A stretch of 64,000 nucleotides of DNA from Rhodeus uyekii (Eukaryota > Chordata > Actinopteri > Cypriniformes > Acheilognathidae). Where the stretch lies: contig JAWRVZ010000111.1 of the NCBI GenBank assembly GCA_037043235.1, positions 515,501-579,500 of the forward strand, in the 5' to 3' direction. The notes beneath the pieces are model-generated. The model did no database searches. It was given only the letters and a program-made list of their open reading frames with translations, and was not told the DNA's origin. Below, piece after piece: positions 56,412 to 64,000 of this stretch. How positions within the stretch are numbered: position 1 is the first letter of the stretch; every line of letters begins with the position of its first letter. The position numbers and the translations under genes were made by a program.

Positions 56412-56495
56412 GACGCGTCAGCTCTGAATGCCTTCAGCGTGCTGTGTCTGTGTGAGAGTGGTTTTTGAGATTGAGATAGCTTAAAAATCAGGAGA

Positions 56496-57655
56496 ATGAG
56501 TGTGAAAAGTGTGGCGAATGAACAGAGTTTCAGACCGTGTGTTTTTCCCTGCCCACGTTTTATTTCGGGCAGGGATACACATGTTATGTGTGTAATCTGT
56601 TTAGGAGTGGAGCATGCACGGTTGGCACTTGAGAATGCCGGCTGTAAAGACTGTGAGCAGTTTTCCTTGCATGCTCTCCGCTCCCGCCTGGCGGTCTGTA
56701 ACAAGGCCGCCCAGGCTAGTGTTCCCCGCGGTTCGGGACCTGCAGCAGCCGAGGCTTTGCGGCGCTCTCAGTCCTGGGGTTCACAAATGGATCTCACTGA
56801 GGCGGCTGGGGTGGGTCCTTCCTCACCTCAGCCCTCACAAGATCAAGTGGGTCCCAGTCACGGGCACTCCTCGGGAGATGCTCGTGCTGTGACTCCAACA
56901 CCTAGCTTTATCAAGCTCTGAAAGTGAGATGGATTTAGCTAGTGTTGACCCGGTCGAGGAGGATTCGCCACTCTCCTCGCCGGTGTTTGAAGAGCTAGTT
57001 GAGGTTGTGGCGCGAGCGGTCTCTCGTCTGCATATTGAATGGCCGGCGGAGACCAGGAGCGCTCGTCCGAGAATAAGTATGCTAGACGAGCGTTACCTGC
57101 CGGCTCGCGTCATTCCCCCGCGCCGAGCTATGCCTTTTTTACCCGATTTGCATGCTGAGGTGTCTAGATCTTGGGAAAGGCCAGCCTCTGAGAGAGTTCA
57201 TACACGGAATAGTTCGATGTATACGAATCTCGTAGGGGCTCAAAGTCATTGTTATGGGGGGATGCAGAAAGTGGACGAGGCTCTTGCGAGTTACCTCGTG
57301 CCCCAGTCTGCGTCCTCCATTAAAGCTCCGGCGCTCCCCTCCAAGCCGATGCGCGTCACGTCGTCTTTGGTGGGGAAAGCTTACTCAGCCTCTAGTCAGG
57401 CCGCAGCGTGCCTGCACACCACGGCACTGCTGCAGGCTTATCAGGCTGAGTTGCTTGGGGACCTCAACGAGGGCGGCGGTATCGGTCCGGAGGCAGTGGC
57501 AGAGCTGCGCCGGACCGTGGATTTGTCTCTCCGGGCCACTAGGGAGACGGCCTACTCTGTCGGCCGCTCCATGGCAGCTCTGGTGGCTACGGAGAGACAT
57601 TTATGGCTCAATTTGTTGGCTATTAAAGATAGGGACAAATTCGTTTTGCTGGACG
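56496..57655 (+). pseudogene. DIRS A2 Gag, frameshifted and truncated
   Basis: The first 141-codon frame starts at the conserved MSVKSVA and keeps the Cys/His block (CVICLGVEHA). Near 56895 a one-base insertion relative to A1 shifts the frame to a stop at 56921. The Gag frame reopens at 56929 (MDLASVDP) and follows A1 closely through FVLLDA at about 57654. There the last 110 or so Gag residues, including the basic tail, are replaced by RT sequence. Confidence 0.85.
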
Positions 57656-58572
57656 CCAAGAACGCCAAGAAGAGTGTCCTTTCTCCTGCTCAGAGAACCT
57701 CTTTCTTGGGAGTCGTCTGGGACTCAGTGGCGATGTCGGCTCAGCTTTCCCCCGAGCGCATCCAAGTTGTCTGTTCAGCCGTCAAGAGCATCAAGTTAGG
57801 CCAGCCACTCACGGTCAAACACTTTCAGAGGGTGTTAGGGCTCATGGCAGCGGCATCCAGCGTCCTTCCACTGGGCCTGCTGCACATGAGACCCCTGCAG
57901 TGGTGGCTAAAGACCAAGGGGTTTGCCCCGAAAGGGAACCCGCTTCGCACTATCAAGGTCACGGGGCGATGCCTACGCACCCTGAGTATGCGGAAGAATT
58001 CTTGGTTTCTGTCTCGAGGCCCAATGCTGGGGGCTCTGGTTCGGAGAGCCTCTCTCTCGACAGATGCCTCCCTCTCGGGCTGGGAGGCGGTTATGAAGGA
58101 CCGCTCCTCACAAGGTCTATGGAACAGTCGGCACCAGACCTGGCACATAAACATGTTAGAGTTACTGGCAATCCGCAGAGCACTCTGTGCGTTCCTACCG
58201 GACCTTCGCGACCACCATGTCACTGTTTTCACCGACAGTATGACTGCGGTCGCATATATCAACCATCAGGGGGGTCTACGTTCGCGGCCGCTGTACAAGA
58301 TGGCGCGACAGATCCTCCTCTGGGCCCAGGGAAAGCTGCTCTCTCTCAGGGCGGCCTACATCCCGGGGGTCCAGAATGTGGGAGCAGACGCTCTATCGAG
58401 ACAGGGGGCAAGACCAGGGGAATGGCGACTCCACCCCGATGTGGTGGAGCAGATTTGGGAAAGTTACGGCAAGGCACAGGTCGACCTGTTTGCCTCGGTA
58501 GAAAACTCCCACTGCCCTCTGTGGTTTTCACTCACACATCCAGCGCCTCTGGGGCAGGATGCCATGACATAG
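56929..58572 (+). CDS. DIRS A2 Gag-RNase H fusion frame (547 codons)
   Basis: A deletion joins Gag (to DKFVLLDA) in frame to RT sequence beginning NAKKSVLSPAQRT. The joint frame runs through the end of RT and a whole RNase H domain: STDASLSGW, MLELLAI, FTDSMT and GADALSR carry the four acidic residues. The RT active site (VDLKDAY and YIDDW) is missing. Near the junction GCCAAGAAC and GCCAAGAAG stand in tandem, suggesting template switching. The frame stops at TAG 58570-58572, where A1 has a Gln codon, cutting off the downstream block. The ATG is internal to Gag, so natural translation is doubtful. Confidence 0.6.
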   Translation: MDLASVDPVEEDSPLSSPVFEELVEVVARAVSRLHIEWPAETRSARPRISMLDERYLPARVIPPRRAMPFLPDLHAEVSRSWERPASERVHTRNSSMYTNLVGAQSHCYGGMQKVDEALASYLVPQSASSIKAPALPSKPMRVTSSLVGKAYSASSQAAACLHTTALLQAYQAELLGDLNEGGGIGPEAVAELRRTVDLSLRATRETAYSVGRSMAALVATERHLWLNLLAIKDRDKFVLLDAKNAKKSVLSPAQRTSFLGVVWDSVAMSAQLSPERIQVVCSAVKSIKLGQPLTVKHFQRVLGLMAAASSVLPLGLLHMRPLQWWLKTKGFAPKGNPLRTIKVTGRCLRTLSMRKNSWFLSRGPMLGALVRRASLSTDASLSGWEAVMKDRSSQGLWNSRHQTWHINMLELLAIRRALCAFLPDLRDHHVTVFTDSMTAVAYINHQGGLRSRPLYKMARQILLWAQGKLLSLRAAYIPGVQNVGADALSRQGARPGEWRLHPDVVEQIWESYGKAQVDLFASVENSHCPLWFSLTHPAPLGQDAMT

Positions 58573-58850
58573 GCGTGGCCGAGGTTACGCCTGTACGCCT
58601 TCCCCCCGATCGCTCTGCTACCGGGAGTTCTGGCCAAGGTTCGCCGGGACAAGGTCCATCTCAGGCTAGTGGCCCTCCACTGGCCGTCCAGAATATGGTT
58701 CACGGACCTCGTGTCCCTCCTCGACGGAGTCCCTTGGGAGATTCCAGTCAGGAGGGACCTTCTGTCCCAGGCGGAAGGTTGCGTTCTTTACCCGCAACCA
58801 GAGCTGTTGAAGCTGTGGGCCTGGCCCCTGAAGGGGCCCAGCTCATAGAG
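58573..58850 (+). pseudogene. DIRS A2 post-RNase H region, after nonsense codon
   Basis: In the same frame after TAG 58570-58572 the sequence continues AWPRLRLYAFPPIALLPGVL, matching A1 residues 568-587, and stays similar to the end of the A1 protein (PLKGP-type ending). It shows that the stop is a point change, not a boundary. Confidence 0.8.
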
Positions 58851-59719
58851 TCCGGTCTCTCAGCCGAGGTTGTTGAGACCATCCTTCAGTCCAGAGCTCC
58901 CTCCACGAGGAAACTCTACGCTTTGAAGTGGAAACTCTTCACGTCCTGGTGTAGTGAAAGGCAGGTGAACCCAGTAACCTGTCAAGTCGGCAAAGTGCTG
59001 GAGTTCCTGCAAGAAAGATTTGCGGCAGGGCTGTCCCCCTCCACCTTGAAGGTTTACGTGGCTGCTTAGCGGCTTGCCACGTACCTCTGGGTGGGGTATC
59101 CTTGGGCAGGGACCCCCTAGTCACTCGTTTCCTCCGTGGTACATTAAGGCTGAGACCTGCGGCACAGACCAGGGTGCCGGCTTGGGACTTGTCTGTGGTA
59201 CTCCAAGGCCTGTCCCAGGCACCCTTTGAACCTCTAGAGGAAATCTCTATTAAGTACCTCTTGCTTAAGACCCTTCTTCTGCTGGCAATCACCTCGCTTT
59301 AGAGGGTCGGGGATTTTCAGGCCCTCTCCGTGGCACCTTCATGTCTTGAGTTTGCGCCCGGGATGGCAAAAGCATTTCTCCACCCGAGGCCAGGCTATGT
59401 CCCCAAGGTTCCCACTAATGTGGCTCGGTCTATCACGCTGCAGGCCTTCTGCCCTCCCCCATTTGATGATCATGAGCAGGAGCACAAGAACAAGGTCTGT
59501 CCAGTGCAAGCACTGGACGCTTACGTTTTCAAGACTGCCACTTGGCGTAAGTCGGACCAACTGTTCGTTTGCTTTGGGGCTCCTGAGGGGGCCCCAGCTT
59601 CCAAGCAAGCCCTAAAGCAAACCATTCATGAGGTTCTACCAATTGGACCTCGATGCCGCCCCGGGAACCAGGGTGCTCTCTCAGTGAGCTGGGACACACC
59701 CGGAGGCCGGCGTCGCTGA
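58760..59719 (+). pseudogene. DIRS A2 tyrosine recombinase, multiply broken
   Basis: The N-terminal core (SAEVVETILQSRAPSTRK, then STLKVYVAA) ends at a stop at 59067-59069 caused by a one-base deletion relative to A1. The next part, GRDPLVTRFLRG to LLLLAITSL, is the segment missing from A1 and ends in TAG before the box I Arg (RVGDFQAL). The catalytic half from 59330 stays open to 59719. It has a second deletion at about 59614 that removes the H-x-x-R box; the Tyr-bearing stretch follows out of frame. Inactive. Confidence 0.85.
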
Positions 59720-59742
59720 GGTGGCGTTGGTATAGCTTTCCC

Positions 59743-59835
59743 ATAGCGCTTTGACGCAGCTCGAGTTCCCTGAAAGGGAACGTCTCGGGTTACGAATGTA
59801 ACCCTGGTTCCCTGAGGGGAACGAGACGCTGCGTC
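59743..59835. repeat. DIRS A2 internal complementary region
   Basis: CTCGAGTTCCCTGAAAGGGA and ACGTCTCGGGTTACGAATGT stand back to back, each matching one outer end of A2 in inverse form. Same design as 41411-41508 in A1. Confidence 0.85.
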
Positions 59836-59884
59836 TTTGCCTCAGCTCCTGGCGCCTCCGGGCCCGCTTCAGGCATTCATGCTG

Positions 59885-60088
59885 ACGCGTCCAGGTTTCA
59901 GACGCGCCTTTATGCTCGTCCTCATGACGTCACCGGCAATCGCCGGCAGTGACGCATTCACACGTGTTCGTCTCTCATTGGTTGCACAGATCTTCACGTG
60001 ACTGACGCAAGGCTATATCCCCTAGCGCTTTGACGCAGCGTCTCGTTCCCCTCAGGGAACCAGGGTTACATTCGTAACCCAAGACGTT
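59885..60088 (-). repeat. DIRS A2 3' terminal inverted repeat and end
   Basis: Inverse of the start of A2. Relative to the 5' copy this side has about 14 extra bases (a CCAGGTTTCAGACGC segment), which A1 also has, and a few substitutions. So the two ends differ more than those of A1. Confidence 0.8.
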
Positions 60089-61085
60089 TTATAGGATGCT
60101 GCAAGCAACTACAACGTGATAAATACATAACTCCACCATGGAAATCTAGACTCCTGAATATCCTCTTTAAACTTGACTGCACAGTCCACATCTGGATGTC
60201 TACCAAGATACACTTTTCACCATTTCTGACATTATCAATACACAATGTAATATACACAGCAGTGATACACCCAAAGTTAAATATCTTATTCAGAAAGGTA
60301 AAAAAATGACTTATATATCAACACAGGCCAGCATCAAACATTTTTCAAGACAAACTTTGATGTGGTCTAAGAAAGTATGGCCAAAGGATTGGAGTAGTTT
60401 TAAAAACTACACGTTTGAAGGTTTTAGGAATGAAGTAGTTTAAAGGAGTTTTGAATTGAATTTTGAAGGTTTTAGGACCATGCTCTCTATTAGAAAAACT
60501 AACAGACAGACAGTGTGGGTGTTTTTTTCTGGTTACTAGTTTAAACTGAATGGTCGTGTTACAGTCTACTTTTAACATGTTGAATCGGCTCGAAACCAGT
60601 TGGTGAGTGAAGTCACTCTGAACTTAAATTCAGAGCTTTACACAAGAAGAAAAATAGAAGTGACTAAAGCAAGCAAATGACAAAGCAAAGAGGGCACACA
60701 CAAAATCTCAGTAAGTGCTGCTTTGTTTATGGTTTATATTTTGTCTAGTACAGTATATTGTAAATATTTCCCTTTTGGAATGACGATTACAGACTACTGG
60801 TGCTAGTTGGCACCAGTAACCGTTGGCTGTAGTCTTTGAGGTGTGTTCAAGCTCAACTTTATGACTCAGATGCACACCAAATAAGAAGCGCTCGTAACAA
60901 AGACAAACGTCAAACCAAATGGATAACCATTGCCATCCATCTTCAGAGAAGACAAGAGGACTTGCTAATAAACCTAAGTAGAGACTGGAGGACATGTAGG
61001 GAGCATTAAAAAGCATAGGATGGAGCAATTATAGTTTATTCATGTGAATTATTGATTGTTGTGATTCACGCCCATACACACCAAA

Positions 61086-61086
<1 letters not shown>
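60089..61086. other. Unassigned AT-rich stretch
   Basis: No feature supported. Frames of 60-106 codons here lack domains. Confidence 0.35.

Positions 61087-61087
<1 letters not shown>

Positions 61088-61131
<44 letters not shown>
61088..61131. repeat. (AT)n(GT)n compound microsatellite
   Basis: About 15 AT units followed by six GT units. Confidence 0.9.
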
Positions 61132-62086
61132 GATAAATAAAATGTAAAATAATATAATCGGAAATATATTAAAATATGTATGCTGTATTGACAAAATTTT
61201 CTGTATTCTGAGAATATCAAAGTATATTTACTGTATGGTCTATATGGGGCATATAGAAACTCTAAGGGTTTCTATAAAGATTAATTAATTTCTATCTAAT
61301 TTCTGGTTTAAACCCCTCCTGCATTATGTTCTATACAAATACAGAAACAGATTATTTTGTCATTACAACATACAAATGCATGTACAGTTAATGGCTTTGC
61401 TGCACTACACTTTAATTTAAAATGTATTTCCTGCTTTATGTGGGAAGTAATATACCATTACATTAATTGCGGTGGTCAAATAGCACAGAGTTTTATGAGT
61501 AAAAGCACAATCTGTAATGAGTCTAATTCATGCAGAAAGAGAGTGTGATTGAGCTCAAAAGAATGACAATGACTTCTTTTATTGTGCTGTACAAAATGAA
61601 TTAAGGGTGCTTTGGATACAAGACTCAGGTGAAATAGTGCTCGCAAATATGACGCAACTATTTAATGAATTTGTCTCTGTCTCTCACACTTTTCATCCCG
61701 TGGGTCTGATGTAATCAGGACCTGATGCCGGTGACTCGTGTAATACACTTGGCAGGTCTGTAACTGAGCACAGTAATGGCAGCCCCACGCCTGACAAGAC
61801 AGGAAACCCATCAAGCGACTTTATTGATCACCTGCGAATGGGGCCACAAGGGAACAAGAAGAGAGGTGGAAGCGCTTGAAAGAGGATGGCATGAGATAAG
61901 AAAGATGGATAAAGACTTGACAGGTAGAAATAAGAGACGAGTGAGAGAGAATGAAAGAGTTGCGGCTTCCTGATTAGCCGCCGCAGGCTTTCTTATCTGA
62001 AATATTTTTGTATTGTTGTCTCACACAAGTAGATAGTGTAGTTCTTATTTCACCCCAATATCTAATAGACCTGCATTTAAATGCCA
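61132..62086. other. Unassigned stretch
   Basis: A purine-rich part lies at 61790-61970, with a 65-codon frame but no domain. Nothing else seen. Confidence 0.35.
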
Positions 62087-62110
62087 GGGGGGGGGGGGGG
62101 GGGGGGGGGG
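62087..62110 (+). repeat. Poly(G) run of 24
   Basis: Twenty-four consecutive G residues in AT-rich DNA. It could form a G-quadruplex. Length is uncertain because such runs are hard to sequence and assemble. Confidence 0.85.
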
Positions 62111-62347
62111 ATTCACCTCTGCGTTTGATTCAAAGAAAATACGTTTTTTTGAAGGGTATTTAGAGGTGAAACAGAAAATGTTATTGCATTATGTTTGGAC
62201 ATGTAAGTGTAGCGAATCTAGCTCAAATGGGGTGGAATTTATGAGCACATTTAATCTTGTATTATGATCAAATGCACACATAAATCAACCATAAAGGGAA
62301 ATATTTATATTGATAATTAAGTATAACGTATTATAAGAAATTATGAA
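62111..62347. other. Unassigned AT-rich stretch
   Basis: No feature supported. Confidence 0.35.
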
Positions 62348-62349
62348 TA

Positions 62350-62535
62350 CACTGGAACCCACTTATTTCGACCTCGGTTAACTCGCCAACCATGTTATGT
62401 CGGCATTTTTGAAGTGGAACCACCAAACTAACTAATTTTTCTTAGCATTTTCTTATCGGTTATGTCAATTATTTTATGTCGCCGAACCCTGATATCTTGA
62501 GCACAAAAGAGGGACAAAGTTGCCACTTAACATGA
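62350..62535 (+). mobile_element. Tigger/pogo-like DNA transposon, copy 4 (5' part)
   Basis: It starts CACTGGAACCCACTTATTTC after TA (62348-62349), with one change in the terminal hexamer. It matches copies 1-3 up to the CCACTTAACATGA stretch, where copies 1-3 read on through GTTATCTCG. Here the DIRS E element takes over at that GTT. The rest of the copy lies beyond the window. Confidence 0.8.
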
Positions 62536-62658
62536 GTTCCCTTTCAAGGGAACTCGCGCTGCGTCTTTCGATCGCTTTGGGGAATACTTGGACAATGCCT
62601 CGCGAAGCACAATATGTAAACTTCCGTCGACCGAGTGTGAGTGACGGTCGCAGGTCGG

Positions 62659-62682
62659 TGACGTCACGAACCAGGTCATAAA
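62659..62682 (+). promoter_or_regulatory. Probable DIRS E promoter (CRE-like and TATA-like)
   Basis: TGACGTCA and ATAAA with the same 11-base spacing as in A1 and A2, although the surrounding sequence has diverged. Confidence 0.5.
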
Positions 62683-63499
62683 GGGGCGACAGAACCCAGA
62701 GGCAGTAGCTTGTTTTGTCTTCGCAAGCACAAGTGTGAGAGTGTGTTGTGTTGTCGCGCTGGTTGTTTGAGTTCCCTAGACTAGTTTAAAAGAAAAGGGC
62801 TCTCCAAATTCCAAATGGCGAATCAAACATCTGTGTAGTGCGCGTATTCCTGCCTTCACTACATTTCGGGTGGGAACGCGCACTTACTATGTGTGTGCGT
62901 GGGAGCAGAGCATGCATACAGATGCTCCGCTCCCGCCTGGCGGTCTTTGACACTGAGTCCGTCCAGGCTCGGCTCGCGCTGCCCAGGGCTCAAGTCCCGC
63001 TGTAGTCAAGGATATGCGGTGATATGGGTCCTGGGATTCGCGAATGGATCAGACGGCGGGGTGTGAGACGAGCCCTGCTCTATCTCAGCCCTTTCCCGGC
63101 AGATCCAGTGCCCGTGCAGCCCGAGGGCTGTTACATATAGCACAGACACTGCAATGATCTATCTCTGAGGAGTTTTGACATTGTCAGCATTTAATGATGA
63201 GAGAATATTCGCCACTTTTCTCTCCAGTATGAGGAGTTTTTCGAGGAAGTGACTCGCGCCATGTTGACTATTTATTGCCGGCAAAGAAGCGTTCCTCCTA
63301 AGAAAATAAATAATTAGATGAACGCGTCCTGTTAGCGCGAGTCACCCCCCGTGATATATAAAATGATCGATCCTGAGACTGAGGAGGCGCTTGCGAGCTA
63401 CCTCTCTCAATCAGTATTGATGCAAAAAAAAAAAAAAAAAACCCTACACTGCTCTATAAACCCGTGAGAATTATTTCTACTCTCCTGGGCAGTCGAGCA

Positions 63500-63570
63500 T
63501 ATAAGATTCAAGAATTTTATTTTCACATACAGTTACATACAATATACAGCTGTCAGTGAAATGTAAACAG
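63500..63570 (-). repeat. Short LINE-tail-like insertion in DIRS E Gag
   Basis: AGATTCAAGAATTTTATTTT followed by CACATACAGTTACATAC is a sequence style common in fish as an antisense LINE/SINE tail. It has no counterpart in A1 or A2 Gag at this position. Confidence 0.4.
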
Positions 63571-63594
63571 GGTTATTGGGGGACCTCGATGAGA

Positions 63595-63641
63595 GCATAC
63601 ATATATATATTTCATTATATAAATCTATCCTTATATGTGTG

Positions 63642-63685
<44 letters not shown>

Positions 63686-63690
63686 TTATA
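63595..63690. repeat. Imperfect (TA)n tract in DIRS E
   Basis: Two TA runs separated by AT-rich sequence interrupt the Gag remnant. Confidence 0.85.
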
Positions 63691-64000
63691 AATGAGGCAT
63701 CTGCGGCTCAAACCTTTAAAGATAAGGAAATAAGTTCCTACTGGACGCCTCTCTCTCGTCTTCTGGGCTTTTTCGGCGACACAGTTGAGACGGTCGTCGA
63801 TAAGTTCTAGGAGGCTGCTAGCAGCAGGTGGCGTTCAGTGTGCTGCTGCCTCGTTGCTCTGAAATTAGGGGCTGTGAGCCAGCCACAGCCCCAGAGCTCC
63901 TCACAATGGGCCGCTCTGAGGCACAGCGTCGCAACCCGCTAACCCCTCCAGAAACCCGGGGGGTCGGGCCGGCACTCCCAGCCTCAACCCTCTGGCAAGA

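Larger units (their letters stand above)
56260..60088 (+). mobile_element. DIRS-type retrotransposon A2, internally deleted
   Basis: It starts GTTCCCTTTCAGGGAACTCG (56260) and ends AAGACGTT (60088), with GTT at both ends. Inverted ends (about 56283-56425 and 59885-60040) and an internal complementary region (59743-59835) are present. It belongs to the A1 subfamily, in opposite orientation 10.1 kb away. Compared with A1 it lacks about 1.15 kb (Gag end plus RT core) and the recombinase H-x-x-R box, and has a frameshift and nonsense changes. It retains the 193 bp that A1 lost. It cannot encode the enzymes for its own movement. Confidence 0.9.
62536..64000 (+). mobile_element. DIRS-type retrotransposon E, 5' part, degenerate
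   Basis: It begins GTTCCCTTTCAAGGGAACTC at 62536, has a terminal repeat with TGACGTCA (62659-62666) and ATAAA (62678-62682), and then a broken Gag. It runs off the window end, so RT, recombinase and 3' end cannot be seen. Between about 63500 and 63690 non-DIRS sequence and a TA tract interrupt Gag. Confidence 0.8.
62815..64000 (+). pseudogene. DIRS E Gag remnant
   Basis: From the ATG at 62815 the frame reads MANQTSV and stops, then continues with a Cys/His block like that of A1 (GNAHLLCVCVGAEHA). Later pieces match the Gag middle (GDLDES near 63575) and the basic end (SSSQWAALRHSVATR and PGGSGRHSQPQPSGK, 63890-64000). Several stops are present. The end of Gag lies close to the window edge. 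Confidence 0.7.

Noticed and set aside
59110..59302. The 193 bp present in A2 but missing from A1 as a spliced intron
   Set aside because: The missing segment encodes recombinase sequence leading to the box I Arg and has no GT...AG boundaries. It is a deletion in A1.

Overview
This window reads as a gene-poor, transposon-dense stretch of a teleost fish genome, most likely a cyprinid. The call rests on its repeats: DIRS-type tyrosine-recombinase retrotransposons, Tc1-like, pogo/Tigger-like and hAT DNA transposons, an L2-type LINE, a Ty3/gypsy fragment, a tRNA-headed SINE, many LTR-like blocks and long (TA)n tracts. I could not recognise one host protein-coding exon. Almost every coding region I can support belongs to a mobile element, and nearly all are broken. 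The AT-rich background looks intronic or intergenic.

Layout. 1-5.3 kb: LTR-like pieces and the first of four related Tigger-like elements (3140-4198). 5.4-8.5 kb: an old DIRS element (B) with a second DIRS piece inside it. 8.5-16.7 kb: AT-rich DNA with short interspersed repeats and a gypsy pol fragment. 16.7-19 kb: a DIRS fragment (D) holding a solo LTR with target duplication and cut by a Tigger-like element. 20-28 kb: LTR-like blocks, a (TA)n tract, a TIR element with CCGTATTTTCCC ends (24575-25229) and a third Tigger-like element (26048-27282); the last two share a 142-144 bp block in opposite orientation. 31.5-33.5 kb: DIRS remnant (C) with two hAT insertions. 37.4-41.1 kb: an interrupted Tc1 element, then an L2-type LINE. 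41.1-46.1 kb: the best preserved element, DIRS A1 on the minus strand, with open Gag and RT/RNase H frames but a recombinase gene broken by a deletion. 46-56 kb: Tc1, MITE, minisatellite, pogo-like, SINE and hAT/LINE layers. 56.3-60.1 kb: DIRS A2, plus strand, same subfamily as A1 with internal deletions that fuse Gag to RNase H. 62.3-64 kb: a fourth Tigger-like element cut by another DIRS copy (E) running off the window.

How the parts relate. A1 and A2 show DIRS architecture: inverted terminal repeats, an internal complementary region matching both outer ends, and GTT at both termini. In two cases, A1 in a Tc1-like element and E in a Tigger-like element, the interrupted host repeat shows insertion at a GTT already in the target with no other duplication. 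A TGACGTCA plus ATAAA arrangement recurs in the DIRS ends and looks like a conserved core promoter. No copy in the window has a complete set of intact genes, so any movement would need proteins from elsewhere. Family names come from recognised motifs, not from a database search.
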